From positions 1-41,191 of the forward strand of contig CALWWB010000005.1 in the NCBI GenBank assembly GCA_944385175.1: DNA of 41,191 nt, in the 5' to 3' direction. This DNA is from an uncultured Oscillospiraceae bacterium (lineage in GTDB: Bacteria > Bacillota > Clostridia > Oscillospirales > Oscillospiraceae). Of this stretch, positions 16,589-24,065 are shown one piece after another. Numbering within the stretch: the stretch's first letter is position 1; each line of letters starts with the position of its first letter. Under the pieces are notes generated by a model. That model was not told the origin of the DNA, searched no databases, and saw only the letters and a list, made by a program, of their open reading frames with translations. Position numbers and translations under genes: made by a program.

Positions 16589-16609
16589 TTTCACGCATCC
16601 TTTCAGAAC

Positions 16610-16771
16610 TTACTTGGTTTCCACATGCTTGGTGTGCTTCCTGCAGAAGGGGCAATATTTGCTGCGCTCCAAACGGTCGGAAGTGTTCTTCTTGTTCTTG
16701 ACCGTGTTGTAGTTCCTCTGCTTGCATTCTTCGCATCTGAGTGTGATTTTAACTCTTGCGCCTGCAGCCAT
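16610..16771 (-). CDS. rpmG: Ribosomal protein L33
   Basis: bL33 is a 53-residue large-subunit protein. The two CxxC pairs (CEEC and CPFC) show the zinc-binding form. The conserved core [18 protein letters not shown] and the basic end are intact. The ATG at 16771 has AGGAGGTG upstream; an upstream extension of 25 codons has no ribosome site and holds a hairpin, so it was rejected. It is the first gene of the rpmG-secE-nusG-rplK-rplA operon, behind a leader of about 130 bases. Confidence 0.97.
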   Translation of the reverse strand: MAAGARVKITLRCEECKQRNYNTVKNKKNTSDRLERSKYCPFCRKHTKHVETK

Positions 16772-16797
16772 TCTTTCGGCACCTCCTATTTTATTTA

Positions 16798-16814
16798 CCC
16801 GGCATTGCACCGGG
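16798..16814 (-). promoter_or_regulatory. Hairpin in the rpmG leader just before the ribosome site
   Basis: CCCGG and CCGGG flank a seven-base loop. On the minus strand the hairpin lies in the leader shortly before the AGGAGG of rpmG. It may affect translation or mRNA stability. The role is inference. Confidence 0.4.
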
Positions 16815-16905
16815 CATTGCCTCCCTGTATATGGACGCCGGGGCACCTTTTAAGTCCGCTAAAAAGCGCACGAAAAAAAGACCTCTCGTCCGACAGGTAA
16901 AACAT

Positions 16906-16934
16906 ACTATATCATAAGCTGTCCTCAAGGTCAA
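16906..16934 (-). promoter_or_regulatory. Promoter for the rpmG-secE-nusG-rplKA operon
   Basis: On the minus strand TTGACC (complement of 16929-16934) and TATAGT (complement of 16906-16911) are exactly 17 bases apart. The expected start near 16899 begins a leader of about 130 bases that holds several small hairpins and a run of seven U residues. It faces away from the folC promoter. Confidence 0.75.
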
Positions 16935-16966
16935 CATCTTTTTGAACTTTTTTCCCGCATTTTCCC

Positions 16967-16995
16967 TTGCCGTTCAAGGCTTTTGGTGCTATATT
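16967..16995 (+). promoter_or_regulatory. Promoter for folC
   Basis: TTGCCG at 16967-16972 and TATATT at 16990-16995 are 17 bases apart. The folC ATG lies 40 bases beyond the -10 box. It is back-to-back with the rpmG operon promoter. Confidence 0.65.
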
Positions 16996-17035
16996 CACTG
17001 TGTGAACAAACTACAGTTGAGGATGGTAGAGCAAT

Positions 17036-18304
17036 ATGGACTATAAAGAAGCTCTGGAATATATAAACGGAGTGTCCTGGCTGGGCTCCAGGCCCGGGCT
17101 GGAGCGGGTAAGGGAGCTGCTGGAAAAGCTGGGCCGGCCCCAGGATGGGCTGAAATTCATACACATTGCAGGCACCAACGGTAAAGGCAGCTGCGCCGCC
17201 CTGCTCTCGTCGGTGATGAAATGCTGCGGCTATAAGACGGGGCTTTTTACCTCCCCCTATCTTTTCCGCTTCAACGAGCGCATGCAGATAAACGGCAAGC
17301 AGATAGAAGACGAGGCCCTGGCTGATATTGTCGGGCGCATACAGCCCCAGGCGGAGGCCATGGAACAGCACCCCACGGAATTTGAAATGATGACAGCGGC
17401 GGCCCTGCTGTGGTTCAAGGAGCAAAACTGCGACATAGCTGTGCTGGAGACGGGCCTGGGGGGCAGGCTGGACGCCACCAATGTAATAGAATCCCCGGAA
17501 GTCTCCGTGATAATGAACATCGGCCTGGACCATACGGAGATACTGGGAGATACCTTGGAAAAGATTGCGGCTGAAAAGGCGGGGATAATAAAGAGCGGTT
17601 GCCCCTGTGTTTTATATCAGCAGCAGGAGAGCGTTATGGACGTGATAAGGGCGCGCTGCCGTGAGCTGGGCGCAAAGCTGAGTATTGCGGATTTGTCCGG
17701 GAGAGCAAAGGAGTTCGACAGCATTTACGGCCAGAGCTTTAGCTACAAGGGGGAACACTATGCTCTGCCTCTGCTGGGGGAGCACCAGCTGAAAAACGCC
17801 GCTGTGGCCCTGGAGGCGGTGGAACGGCTGCGGGAAAAAGGCTGGAAGCTGGAGCAGAACGATGTGGAGCACGGAATTTATGCCGTGAGCTGGCCCGGCC
17901 GCTTTGAGATAATTCATGATGATCCCATTTTTGTGGTAGACGGAGGCCATAACCCCCAGTGTGCAGAGACGGTGGCGGAGAATCTGGAGAACTATTTCCC
18001 TGGGCTGCGCCATGTGCTGCTGGTGGGAATGCTGGCGGATAAGGACTGCCGGGGCACCCTGGAGGTGCTGAACCGGGCGGCGGACGAATATGTGTGCATT
18101 GCCCCGGAGAGCGGGAGAGCCTTGCCTGCCGACGAACTGGCAAAGCTTTTGAAAAAGTACGGGAAAAAGCTTACGGTCTGTTCCAGCATAAAGGAGGGTG
18201 TGTCCGCAGCCATTGATGCAGCCAGAGGGAATACCGGTATGGTATGCGCCGTGGGCTCCCTGTATTCTGTGGGGCCTATCCGCGCCTGCTTTGATTTGCA
18301 CTGA
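17036..18304 (+). CDS. folC: Folylpolyglutamate synthase / dihydrofolate synthase
   Basis: FolC adds glutamate to dihydropteroate or to folates using ATP, which keeps folates in the cell. The protein has 422 residues, with the Mur-ligase-like fold: P-loop GTNGKGS at 46-52, FTSPYLFRFNERMQ near 71-83, ETGLGGRLDATNV at 138-150 and GLDHTEILGDTLEKIAAEKAGIIK near 163. The C-terminal domain starts near GRFEI and includes VVDGGHNPQ. The ribosome site is weak (GAGGA, 12 bases before the ATG). Only four bases lie between the stop and the TGA-spaced start region of ruvX, so the two are in one operon. Whether it is mono- or bifunctional cannot be told by eye. Confidence 0.96.
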   Translation: MDYKEALEYINGVSWLGSRPGLERVRELLEKLGRPQDGLKFIHIAGTNGKGSCAALLSSVMKCCGYKTGLFTSPYLFRFNERMQINGKQIEDEALADIVGRIQPQAEAMEQHPTEFEMMTAAALLWFKEQNCDIAVLETGLGGRLDATNVIESPEVSVIMNIGLDHTEILGDTLEKIAAEKAGIIKSGCPCVLYQQQESVMDVIRARCRELGAKLSIADLSGRAKEFDSIYGQSFSYKGEHYALPLLGEHQLKNAAVALEAVERLREKGWKLEQNDVEHGIYAVSWPGRFEIIHDDPIFVVDGGHNPQCAETVAENLENYFPGLRHVLLVGMLADKDCRGTLEVLNRAADEYVCIAPESGRALPADELAKLLKKYGKKLTVCSSIKEGVSAAIDAARGNTGMVCAVGSLYSVGPIRACFDLH

Positions 18305-18313
18305 GGTACGACC

Positions 18314-18727
18314 ATGAGAATTATGGCCATAGATTACGGCGACGCCCGCACCGGCCTTGCAGTGAGCGACCTGCTGGGTTTCATGTGCGGGGAGGCCTGG
18401 ACCGTGGAGGAGTGGAACGCCCAGCGCCTGGCCGGGCGCATTGCCAAGGAGGCAAAGGAGCGGGAGGTGGGCACCCTGGTACTGGGGCTGCCCAGAAACA
18501 TGGACGGAAGCGAAGGCCCCAGAGCTGAAAAGTGCCGGACCTTTAAAGAGCTGCTGGAGGCGGAGAGCGGCCTGCCGGTGGTGCTCTGGGACGAGCGGCG
18601 CAGCAGTATAGAGGCCCGCGCCATACTCCACGCCAACGGCAAAAAGGAAAAAAAGCACCGCAAGACCGTGGACGCCGTGGCGGCCAGCCTGCTTTTAGAG
18701 GGCTATCTGGGCAGCTTGAAAGGGTGA
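18314..18727 (+). CDS. ruvX: YqgF/RuvX family putative Holliday junction resolvase
   Basis: This 137-residue protein has the RNase H-like fold of the YqgF family, which is linked to Holliday-junction resolution and to pre-16S rRNA processing. Key acidic positions are visible: Asp7 in MAIDYGDARTG, the GLPRNMDGSEGPRA loop, the WDERRSS strand end, and Asp in KTVDAVAASLLLEGYL near the C-terminus. It starts nine bases after folC and is probably cotranscribed with it. In many Firmicutes it lies next to alaS and yrzL instead, so this placement is less usual. Confidence 0.93.
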   Translation: MRIMAIDYGDARTGLAVSDLLGFMCGEAWTVEEWNAQRLAGRIAKEAKEREVGTLVLGLPRNMDGSEGPRAEKCRTFKELLEAESGLPVVLWDERRSSIEARAILHANGKKEKKHRKTVDAVAASLLLEGYLGSLKG

Positions 18728-18763
18728 TTTTGTCACGGAAGCTTTCCGGCTTTTACCGTATAT

Positions 18764-18785
18764 TGTTATCAGATAAATGATAACA
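18764..18785. promoter_or_regulatory. Perfect 22-base dyad, probable operator of the rhodanese operon
   Basis: TGTTATCA at 18764-18771 and TGATAACA at 18778-18785 are perfect complements separated by GATAAA. The dyad lies between a possible -10 box (TATATT, 18759-18764, for which I find no -35 box at a normal distance) and the AGGAGG of the rhodanese gene. The 8-6-8 layout equals the 22-base size of CRP/FNR-family sites, though the half-site differs from TGTGA. Blocking transcription is the simplest role. Confidence 0.6.
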
Positions 18786-18799
18786 GGAGGATAAGAGCC

Positions 18800-19120
18800 G
18801 TGAGCATACTGGATGTTTTCAAAAGGCCCGATATAAATGCGGAGATAAAGGAGTACAGGAGTGCTCCGGGGGCTCTGCTGGTAGATGTGCGGGGAGCGGA
18901 CGAATATGCCGGGGGGCATATACCCGGCAGCGTGAACCTGCCCCTGCCCACACTCAGCGGCCGCAGGAGCATAGGCGTGGGCAAGGACAGCCCTGTGTAT
19001 GTCTATTGCCTCAGCGGGGCCCGGAGCAGCCAGGCGGCAACCATACTCCGGCGCATGGGCTATAACAATGTAAAGAACATCGGCGGCATAGCCGGATATA
19101 AAGGAGAGGTGGAATATTAA
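18800..19120 (+). CDS. Rhodanese-domain protein
   Basis: This 106-residue single-domain rhodanese should carry sulfane sulfur as a persulfide on Cys70, which sits in the active loop CLSGARSS. The usual strands are visible: LLVDVRGADEYAGGHIPGSVNLPL and VYVYC. The start codon is GTG (18800) with AGGAGG ten bases upstream. The next gene starts directly after its stop codon and encodes a CoA-disulfide-reductase-like flavoprotein with a rhodanese domain of its own, so both probably work in one sulfur or thiol redox pathway. The exact donor and acceptor are unknown. Confidence 0.93.
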   Translation: MSILDVFKRPDINAEIKEYRSAPGALLVDVRGADEYAGGHIPGSVNLPLPTLSGRRSIGVGKDSPVYVYCLSGARSSQAATILRRMGYNNVKNIGGIAGYKGEVEY

Positions 19121-20815
19121 ATGAAGGTTGTCATTGTGGGCGGCGTGGCCGGAGGGGCCTCTGCGGCGGCCCGGCTCCGCCGTCTGGACGAGCAGGCGGA
19201 GATAGTGGTCTTTGAGCGTTCGGGCTATATCTCCTATGCAAACTGCGGTTTGCCCTACTACATCGGAGGCACTATAGAGGACCCGGAGGACCTGACCCTC
19301 CAGACTCCGGAAAGCTTTTATTCCCGGTTCAGAGTTGACATGAGGGTGCACCACGAGGTAACTGCCATCCACCCGGAGAAAAAGACCGTCTCCGTGCGGG
19401 ACCTGGAGACAGGGAAGGAGTTTGAGGAGAACTACGACAAGCTCATCCTCTCCCCCGGAGCAAAGCCCACCCAGCCAAAGCTCCCCGGAGCGGGGATAGA
19501 CAAGCTCTTCACCCTGCGCACCGTGGAGGATTGCTTTAAGATAAGGAATTACGTGGTGGAGAAGAAGCCCAAATCCGCCGTGCTGGCGGGGGGCGGCTTC
19601 ATAAGCCTGGAGCTGGCGGAGAACCTGCGGGAACTGGGCCTGGATGTTACCATTGTCCAGCGGCCCAAGCAGCTGATGAACCCCTTTGACTCCGACATGG
19701 CCGCCTATATCCACAATCAGATGCGCCGCCACGGTGTAAAGCTGGCCCTGGGCTTTACCGTGGAGGGCTTTGAGGAGAAGGAGGGCGGCGTGGACGTGCT
19801 GCTGAAGGACGCAGCGCCCCTCCATGCCGACATGGTGGTGCTGGCCATCGGCGTCAGCCCCGACAGCCGCCTGGCGGCGGAGGCCGGGCTGGAGCTGGGA
19901 ATGAAGGGCAGCATCGTGGTAAACGACAGGATGGAGACTTCCGTGGCCGACATTTACGCCGTGGGTGATGCGGTGCAGGTGAAGCATTATGTCTCCGGCC
20001 AGGATGCGGTTATCTCTCTGGCGGGGCCTGCCAACAAGCAGGGGCGTATTGCCGCGGACAATATCTGCGGTGGGGACAGCCGTTACCCCGGCTCCCAGGG
20101 CAGCTCTGTGCTGAAGCTCTTTGACATGACCGCCGCCTCCACCGGCCTCAACGAGACCAATGCCAAAAAGGCGGGCTATGAGGTAGACAAGGTGGTGCTC
20201 TCCCCCATGAGCCATGCCGGCTACTATCCCGGCGGCAAAGTGATGACTCTGAAAATCGTCTTTGAAAAGGGCAGCTACCGGCTGCTGGGGGCCCAGATAG
20301 TGGGCTACGAGGGGGTGGATAAGCGTATAGACGTACTGGCCACCGCCATCCACTGCGGTATGAAAGCCACGGAGCTGGCCACCCTGGATCTGGCCTATGC
20401 TCCCCCTTATTCTTCCGCCAAGGACCCGGTGAATATGGCGGGATTTATGGTGGAGAACCTGGCCAGGGGCCTGGTGAAGCAGTTCCATGTGGAGGACGTG
20501 GAGAAGCTCCCAAGGGACGGCAGCGCGACTTTGCTGGATACCCGCACTGTGGCGGAGTATTCCAGAGGCCACGCTCCCGACTTTGTGAACATTCCCGTGG
20601 ACGAGCTGAGAGAGCGCATAGGGGAGCTGCCCCAGGGCAAGCCGGTTTACGTCATGTGCCAGAGCGGCCTGAGAAGCTATGTGGCCTGCCGCATACTCAC
20701 GGGCTATGGCTATGACTGCTATAACTTCTCCGGGGGCCACGGCTTCTATTCTGCCGTCACCTCCGACCGCTGCCTCATTCAGGAGGCCTATGACTGCGGC
20801 ATGGAGAAGGCGTAA
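19121..20815 (+). CDS. CoA-disulfide reductase-like FAD oxidoreductase fused to rhodanese
   Basis: This 564-residue cytoplasmic flavoprotein reduces disulfides, persulfides or polysulfides with NAD(P)H. The FAD motif GGVAGGASAAARLRR is at 7-21, and the redox Cys42 lies in SYANCGLPYY, as in single-cysteine CoA-disulfide reductases. A second dinucleotide motif, AGGGFISLELAENL, is near 156, and YAVGDAVQV near 285 contacts FAD. The dimerisation domain spans about 320-450. The C-terminal rhodanese (about 465-560) has Cys513 in CQSGLRS. This CoADR-Rhd layout is known from NADH-dependent persulfide reductases of Bacillus and Shewanella. The start follows the upstream stop by no bases, and a strong terminator follows. 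Substrate is inferred. Confidence 0.93.
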   Translation: MKVVIVGGVAGGASAAARLRRLDEQAEIVVFERSGYISYANCGLPYYIGGTIEDPEDLTLQTPESFYSRFRVDMRVHHEVTAIHPEKKTVSVRDLETGKEFEENYDKLILSPGAKPTQPKLPGAGIDKLFTLRTVEDCFKIRNYVVEKKPKSAVLAGGGFISLELAENLRELGLDVTIVQRPKQLMNPFDSDMAAYIHNQMRRHGVKLALGFTVEGFEEKEGGVDVLLKDAAPLHADMVVLAIGVSPDSRLAAEAGLELGMKGSIVVNDRMETSVADIYAVGDAVQVKHYVSGQDAVISLAGPANKQGRIAADNICGGDSRYPGSQGSSVLKLFDMTAASTGLNETNAKKAGYEVDKVVLSPMSHAGYYPGGKVMTLKIVFEKGSYRLLGAQIVGYEGVDKRIDVLATAIHCGMKATELATLDLAYAPPYSSAKDPVNMAGFMVENLARGLVKQFHVEDVEKLPRDGSATLLDTRTVAEYSRGHAPDFVNIPVDELRERIGELPQGKPVYVMCQSGLRSYVACRILTGYGYDCYNFSGGHGFYSAVTSDRCLIQEAYDCGMEKA

Positions 20816-20835
20816 AAAGCTGATATTCTGTAATG

Positions 20836-20869
20836 AAAGGAAGGCCCGGCAGCTGCCGGGCTTTCCTTT
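20836..20869 (+). terminator. Intrinsic terminator after the rhodanese operon
   Basis: AAAGGAAGGCCCGGCAG pairs with CTGCCGGGCTTTCCTTT, with one mismatch. The 3' arm ends in TTTCCTTTA. The -35 box of the next promoter overlaps its last bases. Confidence 0.88.
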
Positions 20870-20895
20870 ACAAATCCCCGGTGATACAATATAAT
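20867..20895 (+). promoter_or_regulatory. Promoter for the lipoprotein gene at 20940
   Basis: TTTACA at 20867-20872 and the perfect TATAAT at 20890-20895 are 17 bases apart. The -35 box overlaps the end of the preceding terminator. The lipoprotein ATG lies 45 bases beyond the -10 box. Confidence 0.7.
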
Positions 20896-20939
20896 TGTAG
20901 AATGTACTGGGAAGAAAAACTGTAAGGGGGGAGCTATAT

Positions 20940-22379
20940 ATGAAGAGAAGGGAATTTGTTCTGCCGGGCCTGGCGCTGATTTTTGCTTTGGTGCTTTTTG
21001 CAATGACCGGCTGCTCCGGGAAAGTGCACGCCGACAGCACTCAGGAGACGAGCAGGACTGTGCAGAAGAAGGAACAGATCACGGCGGAGGACTACACTGA
21101 GGGCGTGGTTCGGGGCAGCGAGCTGTTCCAGAAAAACGGAGTAATATTCTGGGGATACGGCGACCAGCTGTGCAGTGCCCTTATCGGGGAGGACGGCCTG
21201 CCCTATGAGTTTGTCAGCGAGGGCTCTATGGGAGAGGAGATATACTCCGTAGCCGTTTATGACGGCGCCCTGTACCTGGCCACGGACATAGGGCTTATCC
21301 GCCTGCCTGTGGACCAGGCGGAAGAAGAGCAGGGCTATGCCGTGGTCCTGGGAAACGACAGGCTCAGCATCGAGGGCTTTCAGATATATGAGGACTACAT
21401 CTACTATACCTATGGCTATTCCCTGTACCGTGTCCCCACAGAACCCGGGGAGAGGGAGGAGCTGGAGGAGGACATCACCCGCATGCAGGTGACCTCCAAG
21501 GGCATATACTGCCTGAACAGGGAGGGAGAGCTGCTGCTGGTCTCTCTGGACGGTATGGAGCGGAAGACCCTGTGCAAACTGGACAGCCAGGGGGATATAG
21601 GCGTATTCGGCGACAAAGCCTATATCACCACCGGGGAAGCGGAGGACTATATCTATGTCTACGACCTGGAGCAGGAGGAGCTGGAGAAGCTGGAGCTGGA
21701 GGAAGACATATGCCCCTATTATCCTGTGTGGGTCTGGGAGGGCAAGCTGTACTACAACAGTGAGGACTATAAGCTGTATTGCATAGACCTGGCCGACGGG
21801 GAGGAGGAGCAGCTGCCCACGGACTTTGACCTGCCGGATTATAACGAGGGCTTCATGCTGGATGGCTTCGGCTACTACAAGCTTTCCGACAGCATATATT
21901 GGGCCAGACTGGGGGAGGACTTCTCCGGCAAGCTGGACATAGACCGGGCCCTGAGCGAAACTGCGGCTGCCTCCGGGGAATACGATATCGCCCGGAATAT
22001 CGGCGTGGGCTATGACAAGACAGAGTTTCTGTATTCGGACCATTTCGTTTTGAACATGCCGGACTTTCCCAGCGACTGGGACTACGAGGTGCTCAGCAAG
22101 ACCGCCTTTCAGATCGTCCACTATCCCTCCCGGGATGCAGGCTATGGCGGCAATGTGGTGAGCATCATGGCCTACGACAAGGACGACGACAGCTATAATA
22201 TACTGCCCCATTACACGGTGGCGGGAGAGAGCAGGGACAAGATATATATAGCCTGCTTCCCCACGGACGTGCAGTTCAGCCGGGAGACGGAGAAGGGCTG
22301 GCGGCAGCTGTCGGAGTTTTTCCAGCAGATAGACGTGAACGACCCGGACAATCCCTTCTCCTGTGCCTGGGACCCCTGA
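20940..22379 (+). CDS. Lipoprotein with DUF5050/propeller-like repeats
   Basis: The 479-residue product begins MKRREF, has a hydrophobic stretch (about 6-22) and the lipobox Met22-Thr23-Gly24-Cys25, so it should be anchored outside the membrane through Cys25. The mature region repeats a pattern of about 45 residues in which an aromatic pair precedes a short strand and a sugar-like turn: YIYYTYGYSLYRV, GIYCLNREGELLLV, YIYVYDLEQE, KLYYNSEDYKLYCID. This is typical of the DUF5050 beta-propeller family, here highly acidic. No catalytic motif is seen. The last 120 residues, after the repeats, have a distinct sequence that I do not recognise. A GGGGG site precedes the ATG. It has its own promoter and terminator. 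Function unknown; ligand binding or wall contact is possible. Confidence 0.75.
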   Translation: MKRREFVLPGLALIFALVLFAMTGCSGKVHADSTQETSRTVQKKEQITAEDYTEGVVRGSELFQKNGVIFWGYGDQLCSALIGEDGLPYEFVSEGSMGEEIYSVAVYDGALYLATDIGLIRLPVDQAEEEQGYAVVLGNDRLSIEGFQIYEDYIYYTYGYSLYRVPTEPGEREELEEDITRMQVTSKGIYCLNREGELLLVSLDGMERKTLCKLDSQGDIGVFGDKAYITTGEAEDYIYVYDLEQEELEKLELEEDICPYYPVWVWEGKLYYNSEDYKLYCIDLADGEEEQLPTDFDLPDYNEGFMLDGFGYYKLSDSIYWARLGEDFSGKLDIDRALSETAAASGEYDIARNIGVGYDKTEFLYSDHFVLNMPDFPSDWDYEVLSKTAFQIVHYPSRDAGYGGNVVSIMAYDKDDDSYNILPHYTVAGESRDKIYIACFPTDVQFSRETEKGWRQLSEFFQQIDVNDPDNPFSCAWDP

Positions 22380-22421
22380 TGGAAACAGGGCAATAATGTA
22401 ATAATTGTAATAATGAATGGC

Positions 22422-22451
22422 CAAGCGCCGCAGATTTTTCTGCGGCGCTTG
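22422..22451. terminator. Terminator-like hairpin between converging genes
   Basis: CAAGCGCCGCAGA pairs perfectly with TCTGCGGCGCTTG around TTTT. No long U run follows on either strand, so strength is uncertain. The core is almost the same as in the hairpin at 13381-13417. Confidence 0.7.
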
Positions 22452-22463
22452 AATTATATCTAT

Positions 22464-23774
22464 CTATATATCGTTTCTCACCAGGTCATCCAGGCTCTCC
22501 CGGCGCACAGCCAGGTAGTCGGAATCCTCCGTGAGCATCACCATGGCCGGGCGGGTCAGACGGTTGTAGTTGGAGGCCATGGAATAGTTGTAGGCCCCGG
22601 TGGTACAGACGGCCAGGATATCCCCTCTCTCCGGTTCCGGCAGAAGTACCTTGGGCTGGATCACATCGTCGCTCTCACAGCAGCGACCCACCACGTCACA
22701 GAGAAGACCGGCTTTTGCCTCCGGCCGGGAGGCCAGGAGAACGGTATATTTGGAACGGTAGAGGGCGTAGCGGGGGTTATCGGACATGCCTCCGTCCACG
22801 GAGACATAGTTTTTGTAGCCGGTGATCTTTTTCACCGTGCCCACGGTGTAGAGGGTGAGCCCGGCGTCGGCCACTATGCTGCGCCCCGGCTCCATTATTA
22901 TCCTGGGCAGCTCCATGCCCAGACGAGTGCAGACTTTTTTTATATGCTCCGCCACCCGAGCAATGGCGGCAGGGATATCCACATAGTCATCCTCTTTTAC
23001 ATAGCGCACTCCATAGCCGCCCCCCAGGTCCAGGATCTCCAGACTCAAGCCGTAGTCCCGGTTGCAGCGGTCCATGAACTCCAGCATGATGTCGGCGCTG
23101 CGCTCAAAGACGTCCTCACCGAAGACCTGGGAGCCCACGTGGCAGTGCAGCCCTCTCAGATCTATGGAGGGCAAGCTCAGGGCGTGTTCCAGCATCTCCC
23201 GGGCCTGGCCGGTCTCTATGGCGGTACCAAACTTGCTGTCCACCTTACCGGTGGCCACCGCGTCGTAAGTGTGGGGATCTATGCCCGGGGTGAGGCGCAG
23301 AAGGAGCTTTTGGCGCAGACCTCTCCCGGCGGCTATCCGGGCTATGGCGTCCAGCTCTTCCCGGTTGTCCACCACGAAGTAACCCACTCCCAGATCCATG
23401 GCAAAGGCTATGTCCCAGTCGGTCTTGTTGTTGCCCTGGAAGAAGGCCCGCTCCAGAGGGAAGCCAGCCTTCATGGCGGTATAAAGCTCCCCGGCGGAGA
23501 CGGCGTCAATGCCCATACCCTCTTCCCGGGCAATCTCATATATGCGCTTGAAGGAGTTGGCCTTGCCCGCATAGATGGGCAGGGCGCCGGGGCCGAAGCT
23601 GTCCCGAAAAGCCCGGATGTACATGCGCATGTTTTCCCTCAGGCGTACTTCATCCATCAGGTATAGGGGCGTGGAGTATTTCTCCGCCAGCTCCACCGTG
23701 TCATGATTTCTAAAATACAGATGGCCGTTTTCTCCAACGGAAAGGTTGTCGCTTATCAGATCGTCCCTTGTCAT
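22464..23774 (-). CDS. lysA: Diaminopimelate decarboxylase
   Basis: LysA removes CO2 from meso-diaminopimelate to give lysine, with pyridoxal phosphate. The protein has 436 residues. The PLP lysine is Lys71 in YAGKANSF. HCHVGSQ, the glycine-rich GGGYGVRY phosphate-binding turn, EPGRSIVADAG and the C-terminal CESDDV and TGAYNYSMASNYN motifs are all present in order. I start at the ATG at 23774, which has GGAG six bases upstream; a GTG four codons earlier overlaps that site. The gene stands alone between its promoter and a terminator-like hairpin. I see no lysine riboswitch in the short leader. Confidence 0.97.
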   Translation of the reverse strand: MTRDDLISDNLSVGENGHLYFRNHDTVELAEKYSTPLYLMDEVRLRENMRMYIRAFRDSFGPGALPIYAGKANSFKRIYEIAREEGMGIDAVSAGELYTAMKAGFPLERAFFQGNNKTDWDIAFAMDLGVGYFVVDNREELDAIARIAAGRGLRQKLLLRLTPGIDPHTYDAVATGKVDSKFGTAIETGQAREMLEHALSLPSIDLRGLHCHVGSQVFGEDVFERSADIMLEFMDRCNRDYGLSLEILDLGGGYGVRYVKEDDYVDIPAAIARVAEHIKKVCTRLGMELPRIIMEPGRSIVADAGLTLYTVGTVKKITGYKNYVSVDGGMSDNPRYALYRSKYTVLLASRPEAKAGLLCDVVGRCCESDDVIQPKVLLPEPERGDILAVCTTGAYNYSMASNYNRLTRPAMVMLTEDSDYLAVRRESLDDLVRNDI

Positions 23775-23806
23775 ACAGTTCTCCACTCAGATAAAAATCT
23801 TCAAAC

Positions 23807-23835
23807 ATAGTAGCACAAGCCGGGAAAAATGGCAA
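23807..23835 (-). promoter_or_regulatory. Promoter for lysA
   Basis: On the minus strand TTGCCA (complement of 23830-23835) and TACTAT (complement of 23807-23812) are 17 bases apart. The -10 box ends 33 bases before the lysA ATG, so the leader is only about 25 bases long. Confidence 0.7.
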
Positions 23836-24065
23836 ACACAAAAAAGCGGGAAACAGGACAAGTTTTGTTCCGTCGGGAATTGGAACCTGCCGAGGCATAA
23901 AGCCTACTTTTTAGTGGAATATTTGCAAATAATTAAAAAACAGAGGGGTATTTGAAGGAAAAATCTTCCGAGAAATTAAGGATGCATTCAGGTTCGGCTG
24001 CTAAAATGAGAAACCAGAATACCGGTGCGGGGCCTGCCTTGCCCGGGCCTGGAAAGGAGCTAAAC
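23836..24065. other. AT-rich gap before the exporter operon, no gene seen
   Basis: The 290-base gap between lysA and the adaptor gene holds the lysA promoter at its left end. The rest is AT-rich, with a near-palindrome (GGACAAGTTTTGTTCC, 23857-23871) and no sigma-A promoter at a normal spacing. An in-frame TTG at 23952 could extend the adaptor but lacks support. The exporter promoter was not identified. Confidence 0.5.

Noticed and set aside
18695..21040. Open frame of 781 codons on the minus strand opposite ruvX and the rhodanese/flavoprotein genes
   Set aside because: The opposite strand encodes three proteins with intact family motifs. The minus-strand product is rich in His, Gly and Leu in the way antisense frames of GC-rich genes are, and has no recognisable domain or ribosome site.
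20934..22424. Open frame of 496 codons on the minus strand opposite the propeller-like lipoprotein
   Set aside because: The plus-strand frame has a promoter, ribosome site and lipobox. The antisense frame has none of these.
23952..24065. TTG-initiated extension of the first adaptor
   Set aside because: It has a rare start codon, while the ATG at 24066 has AAAGGAG at a good distance and fits the usual short cytoplasmic start.
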